This document shows, piece by piece, positions 49,086 through 61,985 of a stretch of 64,000 bases of DNA. The notes beneath the pieces are model-generated. The model did not search any database. It was given only the letters and a program-made list of their open reading frames with translations, and had not been told where the DNA came from. The position numbers and the translations under genes were made by a program. Numbering within the stretch: the first letter of the stretch is position 1; each line of letters begins with the position of its first letter. Origin of the DNA: Rotaria macrura (Eukaryota; Rotifera; Eurotatoria; Philodinida; Philodinidae); assembly GCA_900239685.1 (NCBI GenBank), contig OENT01000090.1, positions 163,361 to 227,360 of the forward strand, in the 5' to 3' direction.

Positions 49086-49965
49086 TTTTAGTCTATTGTC
49101 AGTCAATGATCTAAACAAATCGAGTATTGAGAAAAAAATTACTTGTGTACATGTCTTTCGTATTTCTACCTGCTGATGTGAATGCCCGTTTAGCGATGTG
49201 GTTGCCGACTGATTGTCAGCGACAATATCTATGTACATTACTCTCCTATCGATAATTCCATTTTCTTCATGAAAAAAAAGAGAAATTGCTATTGTAACTG
49301 AAAAAAAATATTGGTTGTTGTTAACAATTTTTTTCTATTGTTTTTTAGTTACACTTCATAACAAAAATAATACAATACATAATTGAGAACATTCATGTAT
49401 TTTTTTCTCTGTTCTTTGACCGAATGAGAAAATAAAAGGAGCAAGTTAAATTTTAAAAAGTTTTACATTTATTTACAAAACAAGAAAAATACTATCCAAT
49501 GACATGACAAAAATAAAAGATTACGGTTCTCATCATTATTTATTCATATCAAACCACACCTTGATATACGAGAAAGAAAAAGAATGCAAAGATAATTAGG
49601 CTATTTCTATTTTTTGATGTTTTACTTAATTTGATGATTGTAAATAAATCTTGCCAATCTTAAAATAGACATTTATGTTCATGCCCATGAAATACAGTTA
49701 TTCTAAGTTTTTTTTCATTCTCTTCTATTATTTTAACTGACTAATTAGTTGGTTACGACGATAGATGAAAGCAGAGGATTTCTGCCTGCTACGACGCTTC
49801 TTATCTATTCGAACAATATGGAGAACCATGCGAAGATATATTATAGGAAAAAAATCTGTGTCATTATTAACTTAGAAAGAATTTTTTCCTTTATGAAAGA
49901 AAAAAAACTGATTGTAAAACTCAAGATTTATCGGTGTTTTCATACACGGATTTATTTAAGTGAAA
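49086..49965. promoter_or_regulatory. Divergent intergenic region
   Basis: 880 bases between the minus-strand zinc-ribbon gene and the plus-strand carbonic anhydrase. Contains A/T-rich runs. No defined promoter motif was recognised. A possible non-coding 5' exon for the zinc-ribbon gene lies at 49170-49238. Confidence 0.35.
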
Positions 49966-52015
49966 ATGACAACAATGCTTGACGAAGATAAATCATCCAT
50001 AGTCATCGGATCAGGTGATGATCGAATTGCTATAAATTTACAAAAACTGAAAGCAGTAAGTTTATTTCGATGAAGACATGAACAAGTCATTCTAAAATAT
50101 CCTACAGGATGCAGCTAAGTCGAATTCATTTAAATCCATACTTATTGAAATGGGTGATCTTGAAATTGAAATTCGGCGATCAACTAAAACAAAACCTCCA
50201 CGATCGTCATCGGTTACACATCGGCTAGATGATATTAATAAACGAAATAAAACAGAGGAGAAATTAAAAACATCACATTCACATTGGGATTATTCGTCAT
50301 TAAATGGTAAGAAAATTTCCCTTTCACGATGTTGTGTTGAAATATTTTACACTCTGTAGCAGGCAATCTAATTAAAATTAAATCTCATGATGCATTTAAA
50401 TCTATGATAAAACTATATACTACTTTCGATTTAATAGTATATGTAATTGAAAAAGAAAATATCAATTCAACTATTCCAGTATGAAATCGCTACTGTTTGC
50501 GCCGATCTATCTATCTATTTATTTTAAGTGGAATTGACTATAAACTTATTGAATTAATTTTCTTTCGTAAGAACTTCTGATTTAGGCCAACATTAAACAA
50601 GACCATTTTATTCGAAACAAAGAAAAAAGCAAAACTATAAAAATGAACTATATTCTTTCGAAACATTATTTCACCATCGTTCAATGTCTATCATAAAGTG
50701 TTATGTATCAGTATGTATGATAATGAAAAATCGAACGCAATGATAATGATGTCATTCATGTTGAGTTAAAAACTTTGAGAAACATAAGAATCGTCTTGAA
50801 TATAGATCATTCAGCTAGGAAATTCTTCTCTATTTAAATTATTAAAATGGTTATTGAAAACGAGATTTTTGTATCCTTCCACATTTTCACTTCTATTTAT
50901 GACAAAGATAAACGCTTCAATAAACTAGTATGTTTAATTTCAACAGGACCTGCTATGTGGTCTCGAATGTTTCCTCAATTGAAATGTAAAAAGTTCCAAT
51001 CTCCAATACGAATCTACAACGATCTGTGTCAATATGAACCTGCACTTGCTCGACATCCATTCATATTCGAAGTCGATGAAAATTGTTGTCAAACATTAGA
51101 AAATACTGGCCATTCATTTCAAGTGTCCGGTCAAGGTTATAGTTGTGAGTATTTGTTCAAGTGGTTCTTATTTCATTGAATAGATCGTGTTTATAGATAT
51201 TACTGGTGGTCCTGTTCTTGAAGAGTATCATTTTTTGCAATTTCATATGCACTGGGGTGCCAGTGATAATGAAGGTTCCGAACATGTCATCGATGGAACT
51301 CGTCTACCAGCCGAAGTAAAACACCAATCTCAATTTTCCATCTAATATCTAATACATTTATAGTTACACATTGTGACATGGAATACAACACGATTTAAAA
51401 CGGCACAAGAAGCAATGACATCAGAGAAGTTCGGTGGTTTATTAGTTTTTGCTATTTTAATTAAAGTCAGTGTTTTGAGAATGAAGTTTATGTTTTTTCT
51501 TTCTTATAAAGATATTCTAGATAATACCAAAGGATAATCCCGGACTTGGCAGACTTTTTGAGCTTTTACCAAAAATTACGCATAAAGGAGATAAAATAAA
51601 TCTTAATCATGATACTGTTTCATTGAGAAATATGATGCCACGTAAGATGTTGTTCTATATTATGTTTTGTCTTAAGATCTAATTCATAAGAGTAATTGTA
51701 GAAAATATGAAAAATTATTACACATATGATGGTTCATTAACAACTCCTATGTGTCATGAAAGTGTACGTTGGGTAGTTTTTCGAGAAAAAATGGGCCTTT
51801 CAAGAAATCAGGTAAGACTGAAAACAAAAAAAAAAAGAAAGAAATAACAACGATTTCTTTTTCTAATTTATTATATTTTATCTTGACAGCTAAATCAATT
51901 GCGTCAATTGAAGCATACAAGCAAAACTGATAATGCTAGTGATGGACATATTCATAGAAATTTTCGACCATTGATGCCACTTAATGGGCGTACTGTTTAT
52001 CGTTCGTTTGTCTAG
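49966..52015 (+). CDS. Alpha carbonic anhydrase with N-terminal extension
   Basis: Eight exons join in frame: 49966-50055, 50108-50306, 50947-51144, 51197-51315, 51364-51465, 51521-51641, 51702-51811, 51890-52015; 1065 nt, 354 aa. The enzyme interconverts CO2 and bicarbonate with a zinc ion. Zinc ligands are present: two His in QFHMHWG (H94 and H96 of human CA II) and one in ELHIVTW (H119). The proton-shuttle His is in NTGHSFQV (H64), and the Thr of SLTTPMCHE (T199) is kept, so it should be active. The fold starts at WDYSSLNGPAMWSRMFP, about residue 87. Before it is a ~85-residue charged extension (MTTMLDEDKSSIVIG..., EIEIRRSTKTKPPRSSS) with no signal peptide, so it is probably intracellular. 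It ends FRPLMPLNGRTVYRSFV with no membrane anchor. Intron 2 is 640 bases; the others are short. Confidence 0.92.
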
Positions 52016-54959
52016 AAAGCTTTTTTTAGTCTTCTATTATGACTGATTATCGACGCAATTGGTGATGCAATATAGAACAGAAATTCTTTGACGAACCTAT
52101 TCTTTGCTTTAGTTTTAAAATCAATAAATAGTTAATTGATTTGATGATAAGAGAGATTTAACAATGTTTTTATAATGTTACTGAATGCGACAAGAAATGT
52201 TTTTGATTGGTTTATGATAGGAGATAGTCAAGTCTACTTGAATCGTGTTTCAGTAAAAGAATTTATAACTTCTGTCTATTAAGAACAAGTTCGACGATAA
52301 GAAGTGCATGTGTCAATATTTGATATAAGAAAGAACAAACGAGGCTATCTTATTCCAAGTACATTGCTTAGTAATTTTTCGAACCGATTCAAGAACATCT
52401 CAGAATAAAAAGGTGTTTAAAAGGGTGTTTGTTTGTTTCTTATAATGATATGAAATGCACTTAAAAATCAATGTCAAGAAAACAAAGCTATAGATTGTCT
52501 CCGATTCATTCTATTTTGATATGATGTTAAAAATCAAAATCAAGGGAATCCTTCACCGCTATTAACACAACCGTCCATGCGTCCCTATGAATAATTTTCT
52601 TTCAATGTGATTTAACATATAATTGTTCTTTGACTGGTTTGACACGTTCGTGTTGTTTCACACGACAGAAATAGAAAAATCTGAATATAATTCAAGAAAT
52701 TTAATATCCGAGGTAATAATTAGTTTACACCCGGGAAATCATTACTAATTAAGATAAAATTACTTTCCTAATATCTGGAAAAAATAAGCTTTGATCTTAT
52801 GTATGCTTCAAGAGACGATTCCCATTATTAAAAGCAATACAAAACAAGTGACAAAATACTTCACTGATATGCACATATGCTGCTTGAAAGAATTCTTTCT
52901 TTAAACATATGCTTTTCTATTACATGTTTCTTCCAATAATATGGATCTTTTAAATTGTTTTGCTTTCCTTGTGTTGTTTTCTTTAATGCCGTTGAGTGAC
53001 TCACTGTCATTCACCAAATTTGATATTGTTTTTGTCAAAATGTATCAGTTTCAATGTTCATCAATCAACTAGAAAATCTCAACGATTCGAATGATTCAAT
53101 CATTTAATAAATCGAAGCAATTACAAACATATCAGTACACCGAATGTCTCATAGTATAGAACAACTATCCGATATTTCTGTTTCAATTAGTGTTACTTAA
53201 TTTGAACGGCAATTTTAAAATTCATTCTTACAAGTAAACTCTGTTTATACGAATTTGTAGTGTAGAGCAAACTGTTTTGTTATTGAGCATCAACTATCCT
53301 ATAAAAATAAAAGAAAAACACATACACGAGATGCATTATGCACCCGTATGTGAATGCTGATAAATCATTAAATTTTCGACCTCGAACTATTTTCTGTAAA
53401 AACACTCGTGCATGTCTAAGTGCAATGTTTTTGAGAAGTTGTTCATTAACATTTTTGCGTTATTTCATATTTCAATTGCCATGATGCATTGTCTAAGTTC
53501 TTGCATATTGGTCTATCGAATTATTCTTTGAAATTAACAGATGTTATAATGAGTTAGTCTGAAGTAACGACCAACAGCTATAGCTTCGTAGAAGTTAAAT
53601 ATATCTATATGACATTATCGTAGTTCCGTTCAATACTCGCTCAATATTCATTTAGTATGATAGAATCTAGCATATGTCATCTAAACAGTGAATTCTCTGT
53701 GATTTTTTCGAATTTTTTTCTATCAAAACCATGGAATTCCTCGGATGGATAGCAAAAATACTTTTTTTAGGTAATGAAGTAGTTTTTACACATCATACTT
53801 GAATAGCTTGAATTATAAGTAGTACCAGATATATTCGATTTCTGAGTTCAATTGCCAATGTCTTTGTACTTTTTCAAGGTACTGATGTTGTGTAATCGAC
53901 GACAAAAGGCTACTGATCTTTCCTTTCATCCTTCTGTTCCATGCAGTTAGATATTCATGAATGTCATGAATTGCACCGGATTTTTCCATCAGTGATGATT
54001 AGAAAAAAATTCGAACTTTGTTCAACTTTCTCTAAAGTAGTATTACATCGAATTTGAATCAGAGATATTTCTTAGCCGCTCAAGATTGTACTAGAATTTT
54101 GAAATTACAAGTGCAATTTAGAAGCTCCTTGGAACTTTTATTGTACTTTGACTATGCATGGTTGCATTGATAAATGGTGCACGAAATAAAATTATCAAAA
54201 AAAGAACTCCTGCAGATTGGGAGATTTCCAAATCCAGCTGTGAATAGGTCTGATTCAAGTGCCTGACTTATCAAACTGGTTGTATTATATTTGACTTGAA
54301 AGTTTTGAGTTGTCACACTTATAAAAGTTTCGAACTATAATTATGAATAGAACTGTCATGATTATGATTTGTATCAGATAATATTTTAAATTAAACCTGA
54401 CAATGAAAATATCCTAAAAACCGAATCATTAATGTCCAGCGGTTTTTATTCAGCTTTTACGTTTGTTTTTCTTTCGGCTTCAAGAAGAATATTTCAATCT
54501 AGGCTCGACTAAAAAAAGAAAAATGTTTCATTTTCTAATCTTGAGTAGAAAAAGCCGTCCTCTATATTCATCTCAATAGCTCGTTTTTTCCTATATAAGA
54601 CACGTTATTTCAAAAGTAAATTATTTGAAATAGTTACCTTGGCATTATTCAAAGCAAAACTTTGAGCAATCCTTCATGTAAAATGAATGTAAAAAATATA
54701 TTTACTATACGTTAGATGTTTATACAAATGTACAAGTTTACACATTTACAAATTTACATATTTCAAAACTTCTTATTTTTTTAGCTGATCGTCTTACAAG
54801 AAAATTAAACAGTGACAGTAGACTGTACAACAGTATATATAAATTTATAAAAACTTGATGCACATTCATATATATATATATATACATATATATGCAATTA
54901 TATACAATATAAGAATGATCATTTGTGAATTTTTACAATTTTCATTTCTTATCACTTAT
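52016..54959. other. Intergenic, no gene seen
   Basis: 2.9 kb of AT-rich sequence with a TA-rich tract at about 54870-54892. No exon supported. Confidence 0.6.
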
Positions 54960-55673
54960 TTATGGTAAGGATTCAGACGTAAATACATTCGAATTCGAAT
55001 TCGAATTTGAATTATAACCATACATATAGTTCAATTCGAACGTGTCATATCCTGCAGGTGGATCAAGATGAAAAGTCGGCGTAAGAGTCATTTCCGATTG
55101 TATCTTAGGTAATGATTGAGTTTGTTTATTTGTCGTTGATGTCGGTATTGAAACAGGCACTGTTTTCAAGTATCCGAAAAGAACTAGTTAAATTGAAAAG
55201 AAAAATGAGAACATCAACTCGAATATGAATTTTCGTTCATTTACTTTTCTTCTCAGGATTATCTTCTTCGTCATCGTCATATCTTTTTCGACGTGGAGCT
55301 GTTGCTATAGCTTGAGCTCGTCTTTGTGCTCCAATCGAATTATAACGTAGATCTATCGCATTCATCGTTATACCATCATGAAAGAAAGCAATTGGTGTTA
55401 GGTTACGGGATGACCCTGTTGTTGAATCACGACGATCTAAAGAAAATAATATTTCGTTGAAGAAATAAATCATTTGAAAAATGAGAAAATAAATTTACTA
55501 TCGTTTATTTGAATCACCGAACGTTGAAGAGAAGAGTTATTTAACTGTGATGATAAAATGAAAAACAAACTTGTCAGATTTATGAGCATGATCGTAGCGT
55601 TTGTACTTACCATTAGTTGATTCTCAGACTTGAAAATACAAAATAATGCACTGTTAGATGTTAAATGTCGCAT
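54960..55673 (-). CDS. Small unrecognised protein, four exons
   Basis: Exons 55611-55673, 55499-55544, 55245-55436 and 54960-55183 join in consistent phase; 525 nt, 174 aa. It starts MRHLTSNSALFCIFK just upstream of an (AT)n run. The middle exon has GITMNAIDLRYNSIGAQRRA, which looks ordered, followed by APRRKRYDDDEEDNPEKK, a basic then acidic cluster that could be a nuclear signal. The C-terminal exon is Ser/Thr/Pro-rich and ends with a NSNSNSNSN run. No membrane segment and no known domain. The four short GT-AG introns in phase argue that it is real, but the start could lie in an earlier exon. Confidence 0.62.
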
Positions 55674-58493
55674 ATATATATATATATATCTAGAAATACA
55701 AACATATGTCTAATTTACCATGAAGAGAAATAAATCTTCACTTCAAATTTTCTTTTTTGTTAGCTTCAATTTGCTGTCTATATTATACGCATAGTCGAAC
55801 AACCAGAGAATACATTGGTAACTTGTCGAACACGTCTCTGCGCGTGTTCTTCAACATTGACGATCTTTATATTCTATTTCTATCGTTTCGCTGACGATGG
55901 AAATGTCATCGGAACACAGACTTTTGAATGATCAACATTTAATTAAGAAAATATTTTTGCGAAATTTTATTCATATTAGATTTTAGAAAACACATCAGTC
56001 TTTTTAGACTCATTCTTAAAATTAGATAACATGTTGTTTAAGTGACAAATTCAAAACTGAATTGATTTTCTCATAAATATGAATAATGAGTTTTAGGTCA
56101 AGATAATTATTCTTGATAGTATTCTAGTAATGATATGGTCTGTTTTTATGACTTTCAAGTCATATATCATTCACTATGTAAACTTCTATTTATTTAATTG
56201 ATTTACTAATTAAAACTATTTATGCATATGTAAATATCCGGCCGAAATCAGCTTGGTCGTGGAAGTTATAACTTCGACAAGGTAGATTATCAGAATTATT
56301 TTAAACAAAATAGATAGATACAATGGGACACACAAATTATTTACTGTCACATACTGCTGAATGAAAACAAGGTTGGTGAACATGGTGCTTTGGATATTTG
56401 ATTGTATGCATAGTACACATTTGTCGAAGTTGAACTTTGACACGGCATATATTGCTATAAATATAACATTCCTCTATATTTTTTTCCATATTTAATATGA
56501 TAAATTCTTATTGAATGACTAATTAGGTTTGTTCTTTTTTCATCATATGGATTTAATTCAAACATATGTAAATCTACTGTAAGTATCGTGCATGCATTAA
56601 GAACACGCATTTGAAAAAGACATTTTCTACTAAATCCATAATTCATAAGCATGACTGTATCGACGACTGAAAGAATAATATTCAAAGAGTTTATATTACA
56701 CGTTTATTTTTGGAACATACCGAATAATTAATAAAGATCTAATGTTTAAATTATTCGTACTATATTGAGAATACGTCTCAATCGACAATGATACTTGTTT
56801 AAGATTCATTTATAATAAGTTTACTCATACAGAAGAACGAAAGCTTTTCAGGAAAAGGTGTGGCTCATTGTCAATGACGACTAGATTATTCTTTCAATTT
56901 AATCCTATTATCGAGTCGATAATTTTATCATTGAGAACAAAGGTTAATCTGTTTTCATGCTTAGGCAGTTTTGAAATTTAAAAAGAAAGAAATTGTCATA
57001 GAATGTTATATATGCGAGCATGATTTTATAGACGATGAGATCTATATCTACGCACTACTTTAAAAAAACACTTGATTCTACTGCGCAGTTTTTTATTTAA
57101 TATGAACTGTAAACCTATGTAGTATACTTCTACAGAGCAAAGATTAGTTCATGATATAATTATTCTATTCTTACATTTGACACTGTAGCACTCTTAAACT
57201 CGAACAACTTGATTTTTTCATCGTATTTCTGCCTCGTCTCGAGCATAGGTAAGTGACTTGTCCTTGGAAATTTTATATAAATGTTATTTATAATATAAAT
57301 ACAAAAGTGTTTGCATCAGATTTATTTATCCCAAAGAAAACATGGAAGTACATTCAGAATATATATACGTATGTTCATGATTGTTCATCAAATAGAGTAA
57401 TGAAACCATTTCTATCTGAAATACATTGGCTTTTCTTTCAATAGAATCCAATTCTTATTTTCAAATTCTTCAGTGATGAATACAGATTGATTCAAATGTA
57501 TTCAAATTAGTACTACGTAATTAATCGGATGTTACAAGATGATACCAAACATCTTCTGTATCAAAAACTATATTGCAGTTCAGATATCAGCGATGAACTT
57601 TGTTTTGTTGCTTTACCAAAAGTTGGTTTTATATGAATACCCCAGTTGCTATAAAGGGGATCGGACAAGTGTATATTACATGTCATTTTGATAAAACTAT
57701 TGTGGACTAAGTATTTCGATAAGATATCATAAACAATAATATGTACATTCATGCATTCTATTATATATCACCATGAAAAGGTTTGCTCATTATGCAACAC
57801 ATTCTAGTTTTCAAAAAAAAAACAGTAATATCTACCAACTAATCAATCAATCAAGTACTGTAACATCTAAGCAACAATTGTTTTTCGAAAATATTTTCTA
57901 GGTCAACTGCAAAAAGTCGATTAAATCTTATTAGAAATTTTCTCGTATAATGTCTCTCTCAAATATTTCAACACAATTGTTATCATGTGATTGAAGAACA
58001 CGATGAAGAAGTTTTAATTCATTGAATGATAAACACTTTTAGAGAAAAAAAACAACCCTAGAATTGTTCGAATGCCTGACAAGACACTTGCTCTTTGATG
58101 TTTACTTCATAATTATACGCAGCATGTTTCAAAAGTTTAGAGACGCAACAATATTAGTTTCAATTTAGACAGATTATGACCTTCAGCGGCATGTTGTTAG
58201 TTAAACTTCGATGTTCATACCAATCTTACACATGACCTATCTTCGTTGGTCATAATAAGATTATGAACATGAAAATATCACAAGACATTTTTCGTAACTG
58301 ATTAACATGAATTTTTAATAAAGAAATGAACTATGTCATGTAAAAAATGAATTAACAATCTCATCGGAGTCGTCACGATCTATTAGTAAGATTTCTTATT
58401 ATACATATATACAAAATTTTGAGAAATCAGATTGAAATGAATGATATACATGAAAATGTCACAAAGAGAACTGATTGTATTCGACGTTTGCGA
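55674..58493. other. Intergenic, no gene seen
   Basis: 2.8 kb of AT-rich sequence; begins with an AT microsatellite at about 55672-55690. Frames of 60-76 codons here have no supporting splice sites. Confidence 0.6.
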
Positions 58494-58795
58494 CCCAGTG
58501 CAAACAATCAGATACTAAGATCTGACAGGATTCTGCATCTGATCTTGTAAGATCAGACGAAAAATCGTACACAAAATCGTGGTCTCAGAAGTTTGTCATC
58601 AAGTCTTACTCTAAAATTCTTGGCAGATCTTGTTCTTTTGCCAGATCTGATTATAACATTATAGAAAATCTTATGCGACAGTAAGATCTTACACGAATCT
58701 TACTGTACGAATTGATGTAAGATATCTGAGACCACGATTTTTTTTACGATTTCATCTGATCTTACAAGACTTAATGTCTGATTTTTTCACCTGGG
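58494..58795. mobile_element. Palindromic miniature element, CCCAG end, AAGATC-type interior
   Basis: A 302-base imperfect palindrome. The left arm reads CCCAGTGCAAACAATCAGA and later CGTGGTCTCAGA; the right arm is GAGACCACGATTTT and ends ATTTTTTCACCTGGG. Between and within the arms the motif GATCTTAC/GTAAGATC recurs on both strands. No coding capacity and no clear target duplication. Its CCCAG ends resemble those of the elements at 14583 and 61521. Confidence 0.75.
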
Positions 58796-60937
58796 TAGTG
58801 AAATGGCTGACAAACACTGATCATGCATATATAATTGTATATGACACTAAATTTTGTGATATATACTTCACTGATCATGAGTACGAGGAGTTCAGTTTTC
58901 AAACTATAAAAAGCTACAAGGTAGTTCGAAGAAAGAATGAAAAACCCAAATCATTTGTAATGTTTGAGAAAATTTCTAAAATATTTCATTTATCATTATA
59001 GAAAAATATACACAAGAGATCATTGATAGACGTATTAGTAGCTCAGAGATGACTCTAAAAATGTTTTCTAGGTAAAATCTCTGTTGGTTTCTAACCAATA
59101 GAAACTCATTTCATATGAATTAGGCGCGACGACTGAGGGATTAAAATAACTTTGAAATATTTGAAACATCTAAAAAAACTAATTTGAAGAAGTAAGTTAC
59201 ATATTATTTTATTGGGTCTTTACACATAGTTGTTGGCTGTATTTTCATATCAGAAAATTTACTGACAAAGCTATGATGAAACCTGACAAATTCACAATTT
59301 TTGTCGTTCAATCGGATGACTTAATATTGAATTTTTCCTGAATCTTAATCTGTCGAAAATCAATGAATTCAATAAAACAAGTTCTACATAGAGAGCAGTA
59401 ATTAATACAATTCTTGCTATTTTAGAAAAGCGAACACCCTACCCTATTTTCATAAAACAATTTGTAAAATTTTTTCAATTTAATCTAGAATTTTGAAGCA
59501 TATTCGCTAAAAAACAGACAGTAAGAAAAAAATTCACAAGATTCACTACTTATACCAACATTTCCCTCCTATTCGGAAATGAAGATAGGATATTAACCGT
59601 TCAAATAATATATTCAAAAAGTATACCATTGTCGATCTGAATCAGCATTTTATGCTCAGTTGAATATGTAGTAATGTGCGACAAAAAGAGCAGTGATTCC
59701 ATATAGATACTTGTGGTGCACGCATGGACATATTCTTTCGATTGACTGTTCATAAAACCTGCCATAACTATCAATAACGACTCAAACTCTAAAATCGGGT
59801 GAGAAATTCTATTCTACGTATTTCTGAAGGAACTAATATTCAATCCTGTCTTAAGACTTGAGCAATCATCTACAGTCGAATGATTTATACTTTTTCGATT
59901 CTAAGAGACAATACTGTATGATTATAAACCATACATCTATGGATTCTTTTTTACTAGCTGGTTCATCTTTATGGTTCGTAGGTACAAATTCATTAGATTT
60001 TGAAAACTTCAAATGATTTCTATCCTATTTTGATATAAATCCTAGTAGTAGAATTCAAAAAGAATCGAGAGTGTTACTACAGCACAGTGTCAGGAAAGTA
60101 CCCACGTCATGATTCATCTATGGAAAATAGTTTCTGAAAAACTAAAGTACTAGGATAAATCTGATTAATATTATCATTTTCAAGAGAACGAGATTTTCAA
60201 ATTGATTCATACTTTGCTATTTTTGAAATTTTTTGTGTATCTATCATTAAAAATCAGTTGAGCGACCTATGGTTATAATACATGAAACCATAAGTATCTC
60301 GTTTTTCGTCTACTGTGGTTATTTCAACAGTATATTAAAATGAAAATTTTATTGTTCGAGTTCAGTATATATGAATTCACGAAAGAGTATAATAAACGAG
60401 TAACAGATTTCATACATCAGTCATAAATATATCTATTACATACTATGGAAAAGAGTTTGAAAAATGTTTTGAGCTGTAATCAATGCAACGAAAATAAGTG
60501 CTTACGATTAGTGTGCTATTAAGATCGTCATGGTTTACATTTGGTAAATATCTTATTACAGAAACAACATGTAATTAAAAGTACAACGTGATAAAGTTTA
60601 GAAGAATTCGGATGAGAAAATTTTGAGGTTCTGATTATTCTAAGAGAAGCATATCTGCAAAAAAAGATTTAGCTGCTTATGTCAAGATTGTTTTGTACAA
60701 TTTCTATTAGAAAAAATGTACTGAATTATAATTGACATGTGTTTGATGTGCGAGCAGTTCTTCTTTCTAAACAGTTCATGTTGTTCAATTAAATCATAAC
60801 ACTCCTATTCGTACTGAATTATATGTCAATTCAGTGAGAGTGACCTTGAAATCAGAAGAAATCGATTGGATTAAACGTGTCTTTAATTTTTATTTCATTA
60901 GATATTTTTTATCCTTTGACTGTTCCAAACTTCTGAA
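58796..60937. other. Intergenic, no gene seen
   Basis: 2.1 kb of AT-rich sequence. The frame at 58774-59001 begins inside the miniature element and is not supported. Confidence 0.6.
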
Positions 60938-61205
60938 TAGGGGTGTCGCAGTTCGCGTTAGCCTGGGTTCCCACGAACACGAACTCAACTCAAATACAAC
61001 AGAAACTGTTTTTGAGTTTGAAGTAATATGAAGATGTATTTCGATTCTAATTAAGTGCAACTCGCTATCAGTTCCCGCGAACGTGAACACGGCGGGTTCC
61101 CAGGTTCTCGAGAACGCGAACATCGTGGGTTCCCGGGTTCCCGGGTTCTCGCGAACACGAACTCAGCCACGTTCGCGGGAACAGAACCCGAAACTGACAC
61201 ACCTA
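60938..61205. mobile_element. hAT-type MITE with GGGTTCCCG-type interior
   Basis: A 268-base element with ends TAGGGGTGTCGCAGTTCGCG and CCCGAAACTGACACACCTA. It is flanked by a perfect 8-base duplication CTTCTGAA (60930-60937 and 61206-61213). The interior is a tight repetition of GGGTTCCCG, CGCGAACACGAA and their complements, making it strikingly GC-rich in an AT-rich region. Frames open on both strands are compositional. No transposase. Confidence 0.92.
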
Positions 61206-61520
61206 CTTCTGAAGTAATACAAAAAATGAATCATTCAAATTACTCAATAACAATAATTGTTGACAATTTTTTGTTGCAAAATCTCACGAATGCTTCGCTT
61301 AGAAAATCATGAACCGGAACATATTCAGAACTAGTGTTCTGCAACTAAATCAAGTTACCAGTACTCGATCCGACAATTAATCAACTCTCGATGCTTACAC
61401 ATATTTTTACTTTCCAGAAATGATATTTGTTTAAAAACGTATGATTAAAAATGGCTCAACCATTACGGAACAACTGATTGTAATTGAGAACTGATATCGC
61501 AGAAGTGAAAAGACAATATT

Positions 61521-61820
61521 CCCAGGTCGAACAGAACGACCCGTAAACGGTCGTATACGATGAGAATACGGCCCGTTACGGCGTCGTATTATCCCGTTTT
61601 AACGGGGTCAGTAATACGGCCGTATGTTCTATAGAATACGATAGTATTACGCTGTCTTTACGAGGGTTTTACGGCGTATATACGGTGTCCGTGTACGTCC
61701 GTAATACTGACCTTGTTAAAACGCCATAATACGGTTTAAAACGGTCGTTTAACCGTGGAATACGATGTAAAAACGACCGTTTACGATACTGTTACGGTGG
61801 TCCGTTTTGATCGACGTGGG
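61521..61820. mobile_element. Palindromic miniature element, CCCAGG end, ACGGCCGTA-type interior
   Basis: A 300-base element starting CCCAGGTCGAACAGAACGAC and ending GATCGACGTGGG. It shares its first 13 bases and its TACGG/CCGTA interior vocabulary with the element at 14583-14917, but the interior order differs, so the two diverged by reshuffling or replication slippage. Target duplication not clear. No gene. Confidence 0.75.
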
Positions 61821-61985
61821 TTGTTTTGCGTAGAGACTTGATTTTTAGTGAAAATTGATCTACAGATGTCGAAACAGCGTTTGAAGACGTAACTGAGTAT
61901 ATAGAGAGGAAATAAACTATTGATAAGGTAGACGTGAATATTTTGATGCTTTAAAAGAGCATTCATCTATGTATCGACGAGTACG

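Noticed and set aside
49170-49238. Upstream coding exon for the zinc-ribbon gene (MYIDIVADN)
   Set aside because: Ends in phase 0 while the next exon needs phase 2; joining would hit a stop. It may be 5' untranslated.
58774-59001. Plus-strand frame of 75 codons
   Set aside because: Starts inside the miniature element and runs into non-coding flank.
60834-61312. Overlapping frames on both strands
   Set aside because: They cross the GC-rich hAT MITE and are compositional.
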